Source of the DNA: Qipengyuania xiamenensis
Lineage (GTDB): Bacteria > Pseudomonadota > Alphaproteobacteria > Sphingomonadales > Sphingomonadaceae
Assembly (NCBI RefSeq): GCF_019711495.1
Contig: NZ_JAIGNM010000002.1
Span: forward strand, 605,036 to 669,035
Direction: 5' to 3'
Length of the DNA: 64,000 nt
Part shown: positions 42,685-49,650 of the stretch, one piece after another
How positions within the stretch are numbered: the first letter of the stretch is position 1
How the letters are laid out: every line of letters begins with the position of its first letter
Made by a program: the position numbers and the translations under genes
The notes under the pieces: generated by a model
Told to the model about the DNA's origin: nothing
Database searches by the model: none
What the model saw: the letters and a program-made list of their open reading frames with translations, nothing else

Positions 42685-43467
42685 ATGACCCAACCCGATC
42701 TTGCCTCCTTGCCGATTACGGCCTTCGAAGACGTCGCCACGCTGTCTGCGCGGCGCAGCGCACGCTGGCGCCCGGGGCTGGCGGCGATGCAGGGGAAGGC
42801 CCTGCACAGCGAGATATTCGCCTCGTCGCGCGAGGCTGCTGGGGCAGGGGCGGCACTGGCGCTCGCCCTCGACGACTGGCGCTGTGCCCCCCGCGCCGAC
42901 GGACAGGAAGCAGAAGACCGGCGCGGTGTGCTGTGGGTGCAGACCCGTGAAGCTGCGCGCCTTGGCGGGCGGCCTTACCGCGCCGGATTGCCGCAGGATC
43001 TGCAGGGGCGGGTGATCCATGTTCTGGCCGAGAAGGCGGAAGATGCGCTCTTCGCGCTGGAGGAAGGCCTGCGGTGCCGCGAACTCGGCTTCGTGATCGG
43101 AGAGGTTGCAGGCAATCCCAAGGCGCTCGATTTCACCGCCTCGCGGCGGCTGACGCTCACGGCACAGAAACATGGTGTGCCGCTGTTCCTGCTGCGCATC
43201 GATGCTGCGCGCGACCTGTCTTCGGCACGGATGCGCTGGGATGTGACCTGCGCGCCCTCCGATGCACCCGAATGGAATGCGCAGGCACCGGGCGATCCGG
43301 CATGGAAGGCCGAACTCTTCCGTGCACGTAGCCACGCGCCCGGCGAATGGCTGCTGTCGGAGAAGGGCGGAGAGCTTGTCGCGAGCAGGGCCCGCGAAAA
43401 TGCCGATCGCGCGGTGGCGAACTGGACAGCGGGGCTGCAGCATCGCCGCATGCCCCGCAGCGCGTGA
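42685..43467 (+). CDS. imuA: ImuA, RecA-like mutasome protein
   Basis: A 260-residue protein of the ImuA group, RecA-fold relatives without an intact Walker A. The N-terminal LSARRSARWRPGLAAMQGKALHSEIFASSREAAGAGAALALAL leads to a RecA-like core (VLWVQTREAARLGGRPYRAGL, ALFALEEGLRCRELGFVIGEV, ASRRLTLTAQKHGVPLFLLR) and a C-terminal FRARSHAPGEWLLS. Together with ImuB and DnaE2 it carries out error-prone lesion bypass. It follows a LexA-controlled promoter and overlaps imuB as GTGA. Confidence 0.9.
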   Translation: MTQPDLASLPITAFEDVATLSARRSARWRPGLAAMQGKALHSEIFASSREAAGAGAALALALDDWRCAPRADGQEAEDRRGVLWVQTREAARLGGRPYRAGLPQDLQGRVIHVLAEKAEDALFALEEGLRCRELGFVIGEVAGNPKALDFTASRRLTLTAQKHGVPLFLLRIDAARDLSSARMRWDVTCAPSDAPEWNAQAPGDPAWKAELFRARSHAPGEWLLSEKGGELVASRARENADRAVANWTAGLQHRRMPRSA

Positions 43468-45047
43468 ATACTGGCACGGCGGACAAATCCCATCCGCCGC
43501 CGCAGGCCCGCCGCATTCTCTCGATCTGGTTGCCGGCCATGGCGATGGACCGCTGGCGGCTGGGCGCGCCCGAGAGGCGCCAGCTGGACGAGACGCCGCT
43601 GGTCCTGATCGCCGACACCGCGCATGGACCACGGATCGAGGCTGCCAATCGCGCAGGCGCTGCTGCAGGGGCGAGGGCGGGCATGATGCTAGCCGATGCG
43701 CGAACGCTGTGTCCTGAAATTGCGACTGCCCCTTCCGATCCGGCAGGCGATCTCGCCTTCCTCGAAAAGCTCGCCGTCTGGGCACAGCGCTGGGGCCCGT
43801 GGTCCGCAATGGATGCGCCTGACGGATTGCTGGTCGATGTAACCGCAGTGCCGCATCTCTTCGGTGGGGAGGAAAAGCTGGTGGCTGATGTCGCGGCCGC
43901 TTTCGCAAGGCGCGAGCTGGCGGTGCGCTGCGCCATCGCCCCTACTGCGGGTGCGGCCTGGGCCCTGTCGCATTATGCAGCCTCGGGCACGGTCCTTGGT
44001 GCCTGCGACGATGCCGAGGCGCGGCTGGGCGAACTTCCCGTGGCCGCGCTCCGGCTCGACCAGGATGTCGTCACCGTCCTGCGCCGCCTCGGTCTCAAGA
44101 AGCTGGGGGAGCTGACCACGATCGGGCGCGATGCGATCCAGCGGCGGTTCCGCAATCGCAAATCGCCCGCAGCCAATCCGCTGATCCGGCTCGACCAGTT
44201 GCTCGGCCGCGTGCCGGAGCCGTTGCTGCCGGTGGTTCCGCAGCAGATGCCGCTGGTCCAGCGCCGCCTGCTCGAGCCGATCCGCCACCGCCAGCTGCTC
44301 GACCAAGTGGTGTCCGATCTCGCCGACGACATGGCGCGCGAGCTGGAAGGGCGAGGCGAAGGCGCGCGCAGGCTCGAACTCGGCCTGTGGCGTGTCGATG
44401 GCGAGGTTACTGTGCGGCGTCTCGAGCTTGCTGCCGCCACCCGGGAAGCGGCGCATATCGTCCGCCTTTTCGCCAGCAAGCTCGACGATATCGACGCGGG
44501 TTTCGGGATCGAGATGCTGCGCCTGCGGGCCAGCTGGGCCGAACCGCTGGCGCTGGACCAAGGCGATATCGAGGCGGCGGCGGAAACCCACGGGATCGCC
44601 CTGTCTGCCCTGGTGGACCGGCTGGCCGTGCGTCTCGGTGCGCAGGCAGTCACGCGCCCGGTCCCCTTCGCGAGCCACATCCCTGAGCGTGCGCAGCGCT
44701 GGCAGGCGCCGCTCGATCCGGAACCGGCGAGCCAGGGGCAGCTGGCCTTTCACAAGCGGCCGCTCAAGCTGCTCGACAAGGCGGAACGGATTGCGGTGCT
44801 CTATGCCACGCCGGACGGCTATCCGCAGCGCTTCCGCTGGCGCGGCGAGGTACACGAGGTCAGCCGTGTCGAAGGTCCGGAGCGTATTGCGCCCGAGTGG
44901 TGGCGCGAACGCGGTGCCACGCGGCTGCGCGATTACTACCGGATCGAAGACCAGCGCGGCAGGCGCTACTGGATTTACCGGTTGGGTATCGTGGGGGACG
45001 GACGCGGCGGTGCGCCCGACTGGTACCTGCAGGGACTATCCGCGTGA
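43464..45047 (+). CDS. imuB: ImuB, inactive Y-family polymerase-like mutasome hub
   Basis: A 527-residue Y-family polymerase homologue, start GTG at 43464 overlapping the imuA stop (GTGA). The palm acidic residues are absent: the usual SIDE..D catalytic motif is replaced by MDAPDGLLVDVTAVPHLFGGE, and the first strand reads ILSIWLPAMAMDRW. A helix-hairpin-helix region (LRRLGLKKLGELTTI) and little-finger domain follow. Known ImuB proteins act as adaptor linking DnaE2 to the beta-clamp; a QMPL-like segment (PQQMPLVQRRL) is a possible clamp contact, unconfirmed. Confidence 0.92.
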   Translation: MNTGTADKSHPPPQARRILSIWLPAMAMDRWRLGAPERRQLDETPLVLIADTAHGPRIEAANRAGAAAGARAGMMLADARTLCPEIATAPSDPAGDLAFLEKLAVWAQRWGPWSAMDAPDGLLVDVTAVPHLFGGEEKLVADVAAAFARRELAVRCAIAPTAGAAWALSHYAASGTVLGACDDAEARLGELPVAALRLDQDVVTVLRRLGLKKLGELTTIGRDAIQRRFRNRKSPAANPLIRLDQLLGRVPEPLLPVVPQQMPLVQRRLLEPIRHRQLLDQVVSDLADDMARELEGRGEGARRLELGLWRVDGEVTVRRLELAAATREAAHIVRLFASKLDDIDAGFGIEMLRLRASWAEPLALDQGDIEAAAETHGIALSALVDRLAVRLGAQAVTRPVPFASHIPERAQRWQAPLDPEPASQGQLAFHKRPLKLLDKAERIAVLYATPDGYPQRFRWRGEVHEVSRVEGPERIAPEWWRERGATRLRDYYRIEDQRGRRYWIYRLGIVGDGRGGAPDWYLQGLSA

Positions 45048-45050
45048 GGC

Positions 45051-45401
45051 TCAGCCTTCGGAGGCTGTTTCGGGGTCGAGTTCGCGGATTTCCTCTTCGG
45101 TGAGCGGCTCTTCTTCCACGCCCTCGATCTCGGAAAGCTCGGGCGCCAGAGCGCTCTTGCGGCAGACACGGTAGGCGGCCTCGCCGCGGCGATCGCGGAT
45201 GTTCTCTACCGTCGTAGCGGCAATGCGCGACTGCTCGAGCGCGCCGGGAGAATCGTTGAACGGCGGGACGAGCACGGTCGCAGGTACGCAGCGCTCGGTC
45301 TTCGCGTCACGATCACCTTCATCGGCCGGTCGATCCTGTGCGGACACAAGGCTGATCGGCAGGGCGACGCACAGGGCGCCAAGGGCAAGCTTGAGTTTCA
45401 T
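45051..45401 (-). CDS. Small secreted protein, function unknown
   Basis: A 116-residue protein with a signal peptide (MKLKLALGALCVALPISLVSAQD). The mature part has two cysteines (TERCVPATV and YRVCRKSA) and an acidic C-terminal tail rich in Glu. The start at 45401 is chosen because it begins the signal peptide; the longer reading frame is a shadow. Convergent with imuB. No family recognised. Confidence 0.72.
   Translation of the reverse strand: MKLKLALGALCVALPISLVSAQDRPADEGDRDAKTERCVPATVLVPPFNDSPGALEQSRIAATTVENIRDRRGEAAYRVCRKSALAPELSEIEGVEEEPLTEEEIRELDPETASEG
45052..45070 (+). terminator. Hairpin after imuB
   Basis: CAGCCT, TCGG loop, AGGCTG then TTTC, 4 bp past the imuB stop. It would end the imuA-imuB transcript, although the stem is short; it overlaps the end of the convergent gene. 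Confidence 0.5.
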
Positions 45402-45456
45402 CTTACGACCTCCGCCTGCCCCAGTGGACGAGGCGAAGTGACGCAGCGGTGAACGG

Positions 45457-45861
45457 TCAGTCCTGCGAGGAAACCAGCGACGCGCGCCGACCGCGCTTGG
45501 CGACAGGGATATTGCCGAAATTGGCAACCGGGCCGGACTGGACTTCGACGACTTCGCAGGTCTCGGCAACGACCTTGTGTGGGATCGGTCGTTCGAAGAC
45601 GAGACCGCAGCTTCTCTCGTTGGCCCAAACGACCTTCCCGAAATACTCGTGACCGCGCCATGCCAGCAGGCCGGAGACGCCTTCCTGCGGCGGGTTGTCG
45701 GTCTCGAAGCGCGCGCCGGCTTCCGAAAGGTCTGAAAGGCGGCCTTCGCGATCGCCGCCCAGCATCTTGAGCTTGGCTTCACAATCGACCGAATAGCGCT
45801 GGACGGTCCGGCGCTCTTCCGCGTTCATGGTGGGAAGTTTCTGGAATAAAGCCACGTGCAC
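45457..45861 (-). CDS. PilZ-domain protein (probable c-di-GMP receptor)
   Basis: A 134-residue single-domain PilZ protein. The c-di-GMP-binding RxxxR-type element is RRTVQRYSVDCEAKL and the second signature is LSDLSEAGARFET (D/N-x-S-x-x-G). The listed start is GTG at 45861; GTG at 45855 is better spaced from the upstream GAGGGG, and ATG at 45828 is another option. PilZ proteins translate c-di-GMP levels into changes in motility or polysaccharide; the partner is unknown. Confidence 0.83.
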   Translation of the reverse strand: MHVALFQKLPTMNAEERRTVQRYSVDCEAKLKMLGGDREGRLSDLSEAGARFETDNPPQEGVSGLLAWRGHEYFGKVVWANERSCGLVFERPIPHKVVAETCEVVEVQSGPVANFGNIPVAKRGRRASLVSSQD

Positions 45862-45943
45862 CCCTCAGTTGATCAGACGGGTGTGCGCGAGCAGTGGTTA
45901 ATGCCGACCTTTGCTTCAGCCTTTATGCCATTTTAACCATAAA

Positions 45944-45970
45944 GGCGGGCCCGCCGGTAGCGGACCCGCC
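45944..45970 (-). terminator. Terminator downstream of the carbonic anhydrase gene
   Basis: On the reverse strand GGCGGG/CCCGCC with an inner CCGC/GCGG segment forms a strong interrupted stem, followed by TTTAT. It is about 21 bp after the carbonic anhydrase stop codon. Confidence 0.72.
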
Positions 45971-45991
45971 TCCATCATTGGCTCGGAAAAG

Positions 45992-46717
45992 TTACTCGGA
46001 AGGGGCAACCAGCAGGCGCGAGCCGAGCGGCTGGAGCGAGCGTGCTGAGGAACCGAGATTGGTCTGCATCGCCGCGATCTGGCTGGCGCTGGCGGTCATG
46101 GGAGTGTCGGCGACATGCCAGTTCACGCCTTCGCTGCACGGCGGAGTGGTCAGCGAACCCATGTAGCGGAACACGTCGAGATCGTCGGGCACCATCTCGT
46201 TGATGTCGAATTCAACGGCGGCGCCTTTGCCTTCGCCGACACCTCCGACGATTTCCGCGAGCGCGGGGTTTGCGTCGCCTTCCTCGAACATGACACCGAG
46301 AACGCCCAGTTCGCCTTCATCGGTCGCGTGTACGAAGTGGGCGACTAGCGGATAGCGCTTGCCCGAGATCGCGTGCTCGGACGGCGTGTGGAAGTGCACC
46401 TGGATGAGGTTGAACTCCTTGCCGCCCGAATTCATTCCGAAACCGGCAGGGAAGTTTACCTGCACCTTCTCGGTGCCGAGATCGATCGTGCCGGTGCTGT
46501 TGCCGAAATTGGTTTCGAGCTCGATTTCGCCGCGCGCATTTGGTGCGCCAAGATCGATCGGCGACTGGTTCAGTCCAGCATCGCAAATGGCGTAATCGGT
46601 GTTGATGGTGGACCATCGTTCGGGCGCAGTGCCGTCACCGAAATTCCAGTCCTTTTCCTGCGCGAGAACAGGCGTCGCGGCGAGCGCGACGAGTGCAAGG
46701 GAAGCAAAAGTCTTCAT
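45992..46717 (-). CDS. Alpha-class carbonic anhydrase, secreted
   Basis: A 241-residue alpha-carbonic anhydrase that interconverts CO2 and bicarbonate in the periplasm. A signal peptide (ending TPVLAQ) precedes the fold. Zinc ligands are in QVHFHTPSEH (two His) and VAHFVHA (third His); LTTPPCSEGVNWHV and SPIDLG are conserved active-site and core segments. The start at 46717 begins the signal peptide. It is divergent from the SOS radical-SAM gene. Confidence 0.94.
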   Translation of the reverse strand: MKTFASLALVALAATPVLAQEKDWNFGDGTAPERWSTINTDYAICDAGLNQSPIDLGAPNARGEIELETNFGNSTGTIDLGTEKVQVNFPAGFGMNSGGKEFNLIQVHFHTPSEHAISGKRYPLVAHFVHATDEGELGVLGVMFEEGDANPALAEIVGGVGEGKGAAVEFDINEMVPDDLDVFRYMGSLTTPPCSEGVNWHVADTPMTASASQIAAMQTNLGSSARSLQPLGSRLLVAPSE

Positions 46718-46843
46718 TGTGTACTCCAACCGTCGGCGCTTTGTGGCAGAGGCAGTTGGAATGCCGGCCCCGCCACGCGTTCGCGCCGCTTGATACCTTC
46801 GCCGATCATCTTGGGATGATGGCATCGATACGTCCGACATCAC

Positions 46844-46861
46844 GGATGCAATTGCGCATCC
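46844..46861. repeat. GGATGC/GCATCC dyad in the carbonic anhydrase upstream region
   Basis: GGATGC (46844-46849), six bases, GCATCC (46856-46861). It lies between the carbonic anhydrase start and the SOS promoter, in the 254-bp intergenic stretch. It may be an operator or RNA hairpin; no link to a known regulator is claimed. Confidence 0.3.
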
Positions 46862-46936
46862 GCCAGAGGGGCCCGGTCCGTGCGGTGAATACGCAGTAGG
46901 AAAAAGAAGGTTCCCGCCTGCGTATGCCTTTTGATA

Positions 46937-46971
46937 TTGGCGAATCCTGCGTGAGAACGTATAGTGAACAA
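46937..46971 (+). promoter_or_regulatory. SOS promoter with LexA box for the radical SAM-udgX-dnaE2 operon
   Basis: GAAC (46955-46958), seven bases, GAAC (46966-46969) is a perfect LexA direct repeat. It encloses -10 TATAGT (46960-46965); TTGGCG (46937-46942) at 17-bp spacing is the -35. The expected transcription start falls at about 46972, which is the A of the start codon, so the mRNA would be leaderless. LexA binding here would control all three downstream genes. Confidence 0.85.
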
Positions 46972-48216
46972 ATGGCCGCGCAGACTGTCCTCCAGAAGCT
47001 CGAGATCCTCGCCGATGCGGCGAAATACGATGCGTCTTGCGCGTCGTCCGGAACGGCGAAGAAGAACAGTCTTGGCGGGAAGGGTATCGGCTCGACCGAA
47101 GGGATGGGCATCTGCCACGCCTATGCGCCCGATGGCCGCTGTATCTCGCTGCTCAAGATCCTGCTGACCAACCACTGCGTGTTCGACTGCCATTACTGCG
47201 TCAATCGCAAGAGCTCGAACGTGGCGCGGGCGCGCTTCAGCCCTCAGGAGGTGGTGGACCTCACGCTCGCCTTCTATCGGCGCAATTATGTCGAAGGGCT
47301 GTTCCTGTCCTCAGGCATCGTGAAGAGCTCGAACCACACGATGGAGCAGATCGTCGAGGTCGCCCGCATTCTGCGCGAGGAGCACGATTTTCGCGGCTAC
47401 ATCCACCTGAAGACCATCCCCGAGGCGGACCCGGAGATCGTCCACCAGGCGGGGCTCTATGCCGACCGTGTGTCCATCAATGTCGAACTGCCGACCGACA
47501 GCGGGCTCACCCGCCTCGCACCCGACAAGAATGCGCGCCAGATCGAAGGTGCGATGGGCAAGGTGAAGGCCGACCTCGTCGAGGCAAAGGATGCGAGGAA
47601 GCGGTTCAAACATGCGCCGCGCTTTGCCCCTGCCGGCCAGTCGACGCAGATGATTGTCGGCGCCGATGCCGCGACCGATGCCGATATCGTGGGCAAGGCG
47701 AGCAGGCTCTACGGCAATTTCCGCCTGCGCCGCGTCTATTACAGCGCCTTCTCGCCGATCCCCGATGCCAGCGCGGTGCTGCCGCTGAAGCGCCCGCCGC
47801 TCATCCGCGAACACCGGCTCTACCAGTCGGACTGGCTGATGCGCTTCTATGGCTACAAACCGGCCGATGTCATGCAGGCGACCGAGGCGGACGGGAATTT
47901 GCCGCTCGATATCGATCCCAAGCTCGCATGGGCGCTGAAATTCCGCGAGGCCTTCCCGGTCGATGTGAACCGCGCCAGCAAGGAACAATTGCTGCGCGTG
48001 CCCGGCCTCGGCGTGAAGGCAGTGGGCAAGATTCTCGCCAGCCGTCGCCACCGCGCTCTGCGGCTCGACGACGTGGCGCGGCTCACCCAGTCGATCACCA
48101 AGGTGCGGCCCTTCATCTGCACCGTCGACTGGCGGCCGGTCACGCTGACCGACCGCGCCGACTTGCGCAGCCTGCTCGCGCCCAAGTCCGAGCAGCTGGA
48201 GCTGTTTGCCGCATGA
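46972..48216 (+). CDS. Putative DNA modification/repair radical SAM protein (TIGR03916 type)
   Basis: A 414-residue radical SAM protein. The [4Fe-4S] motif is CVFDCHYC with Cys69, Cys73 and Cys76, set in LLTNHCVFDCHYCVNR; GICHAYAPDGRCISLLK precedes it. A C-terminal helix-hairpin-helix (VNRASKEQLLRVPGLGVKAVGKILASRR) indicates DNA binding. The family is known to travel with UDG-like proteins, but its reaction is unproven. Start chosen as ATG 46972, directly after the LexA box; the ATG at 46924 would put the operator in the coding region. The stop overlaps the udgX start as ATGA. Confidence 0.9.
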   Translation: MAAQTVLQKLEILADAAKYDASCASSGTAKKNSLGGKGIGSTEGMGICHAYAPDGRCISLLKILLTNHCVFDCHYCVNRKSSNVARARFSPQEVVDLTLAFYRRNYVEGLFLSSGIVKSSNHTMEQIVEVARILREEHDFRGYIHLKTIPEADPEIVHQAGLYADRVSINVELPTDSGLTRLAPDKNARQIEGAMGKVKADLVEAKDARKRFKHAPRFAPAGQSTQMIVGADAATDADIVGKASRLYGNFRLRRVYYSAFSPIPDASAVLPLKRPPLIREHRLYQSDWLMRFYGYKPADVMQATEADGNLPLDIDPKLAWALKFREAFPVDVNRASKEQLLRVPGLGVKAVGKILASRRHRALRLDDVARLTQSITKVRPFICTVDWRPVTLTDRADLRSLLAPKSEQLELFAA

Positions 48217-49649
48217 CCGCTCTCCAGCACGTCAAGCTCGGCACCTATTACGTGGTCAACCTGCCCGAAGCGGACGATTTCGACTTCTGGCGCGAGCGGG
48301 CGCGCGCGCTCGTCCAGTGCGAGGTGCCGCCCGACCGGATCGCCTGGGTCGAGCCGGGCGGCAGCGGCGATCTGTTCTCGCACGGCGAGCGCCGGATGCC
48401 GGTCGCGCCGATGGACGCAAGGCCGGTGCGCGCCAACCGGCGTTTCGTGAGCCTTGCGAAGAATGCCATCCTCCATTCCGACCCCGAACGGTTCGCGCTG
48501 CTCTACCGCCTGCTCTGGCGGCTCCAGTCGAACCCTCGCATGATGGAGGACAAGGCCGACCTCGACGTGCGCCGGGTGGAAGAACTCGACAAGAACGTGC
48601 GGCGCGACAGCCACAAGATGCACGCCTTCGTCCGCTTCCGGCTGGTCGAGAGCGAGGATGAGGAGGTGGGCGAGCATTACGTCGCCTGGTTTGAGCCCGA
48701 GCATCACATCCTGCGCGCCAATGCGGGCTTCTTCATGCGGCGCTTTTCGAACATGCGCTGGTCCATCCTGACCCCGCGCGGGAGCCTGCACTGGGACACT
48801 GAGACCATGTCCGAAGGCCCGCCTGCCGAGCGTCACGATGCGCCCGGCGGCGACCCGATGGAGGATCTCTGGCGCACCTATTACGCCTCTATTTTCAACC
48901 CCGCGCGCCTCAAGATCGGGGCGATGCTGAAGGAGATGCCCAAGAAATACTGGAAGAACATGCCCGAAGCCGCGCTCATTCCTAACCTCATCGCGGGCGC
49001 GCAGGGGCGCGAAGCGAAGATGGTCGAGAAAGGCGCGCTGGAGTTCGAGGAGCGGCCCGATACGCTCGCCGCGATCGACAAGGCGATCCATGGCTGTCGC
49101 AAGTGCCCCATCGGCCAGCTCGATAACCACGCCGTGATGGGCGAGGGGCCTCGAGATGCTGCGCTGATGATTGTCGGCGAACAGCCCGGTGACCAGGAGG
49201 ACCAGACCGGTCGCCCCTTCGTGGGTCCGGCAGGGCAATTGCTCGACGCGCATCTGGAGAAGGTCGGTATCGACCGCCGCGCGGCATACGTCACCAATGC
49301 GGTGAAGCATTTCAAATACGTCCAGCGCGGCAAGCGCCGCCTCCACCAGAACCCGGGAGCGAAGGAGATCGACACCTGCCGCTGGTGGATCGAGAGCGAG
49401 CGGGAGATCGTGAAGCCGAAGCTGGTGCTTGCCATGGGCGCGAGCGCGGCGCGCGGAATGCTCGGCAAGACGGTGAGCATTTCCAAGGTGCGCGGCGCGC
49501 CTATCCCGCTGGAGGATGGCAGCGAACTCTGGGTCACCGCGCATCCCTCCTATCTCCTCCGTCTCGACGGTCCAGCGCGCGAGGAGCAGGCGCGGCTGTT
49601 CGATGCCGATCTCGCTGCAGTGAGGGAGCGGCTGGCGGAACTCGCGTGA
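48213..49649 (+). CDS. udgX: DUF4130-UdgX fusion, uracil-DNA cross-linking glycosylase-like protein
   Basis: A 478-residue two-part protein. The N-terminal ~250 residues match the DUF4130 (TIGR03915) group (KMHAFVRFRLVESE, EHYVAWFEPEHHILR, FFMRRFSNMRWSI). The C-terminal part is a family-4-like UDG with HGCRKCP (iron-sulfur cysteines), the GEQPGDQEDQTGRPFVGPAGQLL active-site motif and a KRRLH segment at 374-378, where His378 corresponds to the residue that in UdgX bonds covalently to uracil-DNA. It ends with TAHPSYLLR. Coupled to the radical SAM gene and one base ahead of dnaE2. Confidence 0.9.
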   Translation: MTALQHVKLGTYYVVNLPEADDFDFWRERARALVQCEVPPDRIAWVEPGGSGDLFSHGERRMPVAPMDARPVRANRRFVSLAKNAILHSDPERFALLYRLLWRLQSNPRMMEDKADLDVRRVEELDKNVRRDSHKMHAFVRFRLVESEDEEVGEHYVAWFEPEHHILRANAGFFMRRFSNMRWSILTPRGSLHWDTETMSEGPPAERHDAPGGDPMEDLWRTYYASIFNPARLKIGAMLKEMPKKYWKNMPEAALIPNLIAGAQGREAKMVEKGALEFEERPDTLAAIDKAIHGCRKCPIGQLDNHAVMGEGPRDAALMIVGEQPGDQEDQTGRPFVGPAGQLLDAHLEKVGIDRRAAYVTNAVKHFKYVQRGKRRLHQNPGAKEIDTCRWWIESEREIVKPKLVLAMGASAARGMLGKTVSISKVRGAPIPLEDGSELWVTAHPSYLLRLDGPAREEQARLFDADLAAVRERLAELA

Positions 49650-49650
49650 C

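Noticed and set aside
45890..45945. CtrA-type TTAA-N7-TTAA site upstream of the PilZ gene
   Set aside because: The best match is TTAA-N7-TAAA with one half mismatched; TTAA pairs this poor are expected in an AT-rich gap.
47037..48212. 392-codon upstream extension of udgX in the same frame
   Set aside because: It lies over the radical SAM gene in another frame and reads as Arg/Pro/Ala-rich noise; the ATGA overlap at 48213 and DUF4130-like start fit better.
46972..48216. Spore photoproduct lyase
   Set aside because: The radical SAM motif spacing and neighbours fit the UDG-linked family, there is an HhH domain, and nothing suggests sporulation.
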